A stretch of 64,000 nt of DNA from JAPPFW01 sp965200835 (GTDB lineage Bacteria > Actinomycetota > Acidimicrobiia > Spongiisociales > Spongiisociaceae), in NCBI GenBank assembly GCA_965200835.1, contig OZ241390.1:1860001-1924000 (forward strand), given 5' to 3'. The translations under genes were made by a program, and so were the position numbers. A model generated the notes under the pieces. The model worked only from the letters and a program-made list of their open reading frames with translations, did not search any database and was not told the origin of the DNA. Shown here piece after piece: positions 62,940 to 64,000 of this stretch; position 1 is the first letter of the stretch, and every line of letters starts with the position of its first letter.

Positions 62940-64000
62940 TCAGGAAGCTAGGTCGAGGGCGGTTGCTAGGAAGGTGGCCATCTGTGCCCTAGTCACGTGA
63001 TCGTGGGGACAGAACAGCGGTTCTGTGCTGTGGCATCTGCGGTGATGCCCGCGTGGGCGATGGCTTCGATGTTGGCTTCATGGACGCTGCCGTCATCGTC
63101 GACAAAGCGGCCACCCACCGTGAGCGTCACCGAAGCAATATCCGACCAGGCACCTCGGTCGGCCGAGTTGATCGCCCTCACCCTCACCTCATATAGGGTG
63201 CCGACCACCAGCGGATCACCACCATAGCGGTCGACCGACAGGGAACGCCTCGTGGCAGAAGTTGTCGAAGCCTGGTTCCAGCCCGCCGAATCGCTCGGAC
63301 GCCAAGCCACCACATAGCCCGAGATTGCTGCACCGCCGGTGCTGGTCGGCGCGTCCCAAGACACAGTGATCTCACCTGCTCCCGCCACCAAAGTCACCCC
63401 ACCAGGCGCCCCCGGCACACTGGCGGAAACCCCACCACCACCTCCGGTGAAGCCTCCGCCTCCCCCTCCGGTCGAGGGTGGTGGCGCAGGCGCCCTGGGC
63501 CTCGCGCTCTTGGTATTGGACCAGTTGCCGCTTCCGGCGGAGTTGGTGGCCCGAACCTGGACCTCATAGGTACTGCCGTTGCGCAAGCCGGTGATGATCG
63601 TGGTGCGCTGCGTACCGATGTGATCCCAATCGTCCCAACCCGAAGCTCCCGACTCGCGATATCGCACGTCATAGTCGGAGATGTCAGCTCCGTCACTCGC
63701 AGGACTCGACCACGACGCCGTTATCCGCCCATTGCCCGCCGACAGCGACACCACCGGTCTCCCCGGCGCGGTAGCCGACGGGTTCGGCGTCGCCGACGCC
63801 ACAGGTGACCACGCGCCGTTGCCAACCGAGTTCTTGGCCCGGACCTGAACGTCATAGCCACTGCCGTTGGTCAAGCCGGTGAGTGTCGCCGTGAGGCCCG
63901 GCACATCGCCTGCACAGATGCCATAAGAACTGTCCGGCTGCGCGGAAAGCTTGCATCGCACGTCATAACCGGAGATGGGTTGACCCCCGTTGGTCGCCGG
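62940..64000 (-). pseudogene. Fibronectin-III / S-layer-like surface protein, 3' frameshift, 5' cut by window
   Basis: The frame is open at the right edge, so the start is outside. Three fibronectin type III domains can be seen (ending TPNPSA, ARPRAP and TVGG), with repeated SGYxVxxR and YEVQVRATNSAGSGNWS motifs, separated by a glycine-rich linker of GGGG blocks. The C-terminal part DDDGSVHEANIEAIAHAGIT is an S-layer-like motif, but the frame shifts at about 63036-63041 and stops at 62993, while the next frame continues EPLFCPHDHVTRAQMATF to TGA 62940. Probably a secreted, wall-attached protein. The truncated end would lack its last anchoring half. Confidence 0.72.

Overview
The window is a high-GC bacterial chromosome segment that looks like an actinobacterium of the Acidimicrobiia type. 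This is inferred from several F420/PPOX-type flavoproteins, a DUF222-HNH gene, a substrate-binding lipoprotein with the Thr/Ala/Pro linker common in that class, and a C-terminal S-layer-like motif (DDDGSVHEANIEAIA) typical of its secreted proteins. No 16S rRNA is present, so the placement is tentative.

Layout. 1-9.1 kb: a truncated 3-hydroxyisobutyrate-dehydrogenase-family gene, small PPOX proteins, an aspartic-protease-like protein, a five-gene minus-strand operon (PPOX, aminotransferase, M20 deacylase, RraA-like, DUF418) and a CocE/NonD hydrolase. 9.1-15.5 kb: a DUF488 gene with one in-frame TGA, then trpE-ygfZ-trpC-trpF-trpB-trpA with no trpG or trpD. 15.5-30 kb: an accessory region in decay, with a DNA-methyltransferase fragment, a broken RCC1-like repeat lipoprotein, an ISL3-type transposase remnant, a four-gene defence-like operon (DUF499 ATPase, small unknown protein, DUF1156 methyltransferase, PLD-SNF2 helicase), a cupin and a frameshifted DUF222-HNH gene. 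30-41 kb: housekeeping genes lepA, tRNA-Leu(CAA), an acyl-CoA dehydrogenase, polA, rpsA, coaE and uvrB. 41-54 kb: a hydroxyacid dehydrogenase with an unusual C-terminal extension, a broken tandem Cache protein, an amidohydrolase, a Gfo/Idh/MocA oxidoreductase, a lone AAA ATPase, and genes fitting hydroxyproline use (epimerase, aldehyde dehydrogenase, FAD oxidase), then a molybdopterin oxidoreductase and a VanZ-like protein. 54-64 kb: hydantoinase/oxoprolinase A and B subunits, an operon of an ABC importer with a second amidohydrolase, and the end of a fibronectin-III/S-layer-like surface protein that is frameshifted.

The most interesting system is the operon at 17848-27813. It resembles BREX/DISARM-like modification-defence modules. 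Three features stand out: an amber codon in the DUF499 ATPase, a run of eleven C in the same gene that could switch it by slippage, and an AT-rich block in the methyltransferase exactly where the target-recognition region of an alpha-class amino-methyltransferase should lie. All seven broken genes or remnants with visible lesions belong to defence, surface or mobile functions or are dispensable, while the housekeeping reading frames are intact. This argues for real decay or phase variation rather than general sequencing error.
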